Shown in pieces: positions 28,716-29,125 of a stretch of 29,125 bases of DNA. The position numbers and the translations under genes were made by a program. Location: NCBI GenBank assembly GCA_003427395.1, contig BFEA01000112.1, forward strand, positions 2,036,120 to 2,065,244. Direction: 5' to 3'. This DNA is from Chara braunii (taxonomy: Eukaryota; Streptophyta; Charophyceae; Charales; Characeae). A model generated the notes under the pieces. The model was not told where the DNA came from. It made no database searches and saw only the letters and a program-made list of their open reading frames with translations. Each line of letters starts with the position of its first letter. The stretch's first letter is position 1.

Positions 28716-29040
28716 TGGTTGATCGACATGGAAGTTCGTTGTGTGGGTTTTCTGATTTTGGGGGTAATTTTTTCTACACCGATAGGTTATTAGGGTTTTC
28801 AGAGTTATACACCAGGATGTAGTAGAGATTCTTTAGGTTTCGTTAATCTGGCATCGTCCTTCTCTCTGATCCTGAAGTGAGGATTCAGTATCTGATGGTG
28901 AGAATCCAATCATTATCCTTATGGCGAGTGGAGGGAAGAAGGAGATTAAATGCCGAACTTGAAGATGGGGAAAAGAGCTTCACTTGTATGGTTGCGTACA
29001 TCCTTGCCTTCGTGTCTTTGCTTGTCCGTCTGGCACACGC
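28713..29040. other. Spacer between two compound microsatellites
   Basis: About 330 bases without a recognised gene or a repeat partner. Confidence 0.4.
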
Positions 29041-29061
29041 AGACACACACACACATACACA

Positions 29062-29125
<64 letters not shown>
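29041..29125. repeat. Terminal compound (AC)n(AG)n microsatellite
   Basis: Impure AC from 29041, pure AC about 29063-29102, then AG from 29103 to the last base. The sequence stops inside the repeat, typical of a short-read contig end. Confidence 0.95.

Noticed and set aside
28511-28729. Cys/Val or Leu/Ser repeat proteins over the microsatellites
   Set aside because: They are direct translations of (CA)n and (GA)n runs.

Overview
This window is eukaryotic, gene-poor, repeat-dense DNA. It most resembles an intergenic part of a large plant nuclear genome. The evidence is long homopolymers and AC/AG microsatellites, several tRNA-derived SINE-like copies with A and B boxes and A-rich tails, and two long divergent direct repeats carrying sub-repeats built on CCTACGGGAAG..GCTGCCGAAATTTT. 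I associate that motif, from memory only, with LTRs of plant Ty3/gypsy elements. I found no convincing protein-coding gene, rRNA, intact tRNA, CRISPR array or bacterial operon. No open frame exceeds about 195 codons, and none shows a domain I recognise. The window begins just before a poly-C run and ends inside an AC/AG microsatellite, so it is probably one whole contig of a draft assembly.

Layout. 1-5400: AT-rich spacer with a minus-strand SINE-like copy, strong small hairpins and poly-T/poly-A tracts. 5400-5830: a 189-bp tandem duplication with an inverted fragment beside it. 6345-7364: two degraded copies of a block that recurs at 21.5-21.9 and 25.9-26.3 kb. 7518-10690: a SINE cluster, including a four-fold tandem amplification of a tRNA-like head. 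11-18 kb: non-coding, old diverged tandem repeats. 18077-21905 and 23049-26314: two same-orientation LTR-like repeats separated by 1.1 kb without a recognisable gag or pol. 26367-26830: a 109-bp minisatellite. 27.0-27.6 kb: more SINE-like copies. 27.7-29.1 kb: a GC-richer stretch without a recognised gene, then compound microsatellites.

Three results stand out. (1) Two perfect 38-bp Tn5 mosaic-end junctions, at 15794-15831 and 26531-26568, match the Nextera mate-pair junction adapter. They are library artefacts, each sits in a duplicated context, and they create false ORFs. (2) At 18730-19560 there is an array of about 13-14 units of about 61 bp. Each has an almost invariant CATAAGTTG core, which closes as CA-TAAGT-TG, flanked by arms that differ from unit to unit yet stay complementary. 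The homologous position in the second LTR-like copy holds a different, 66-bp array. (3) A cluster of short hairpins at 21174-21304 and 25579-25706 is conserved between the two copies, partly with changes that preserve pairing.

The features do not form a pathway. They are layers of retroelement insertion, local tandem amplification and decay, with two assembly scars on top.
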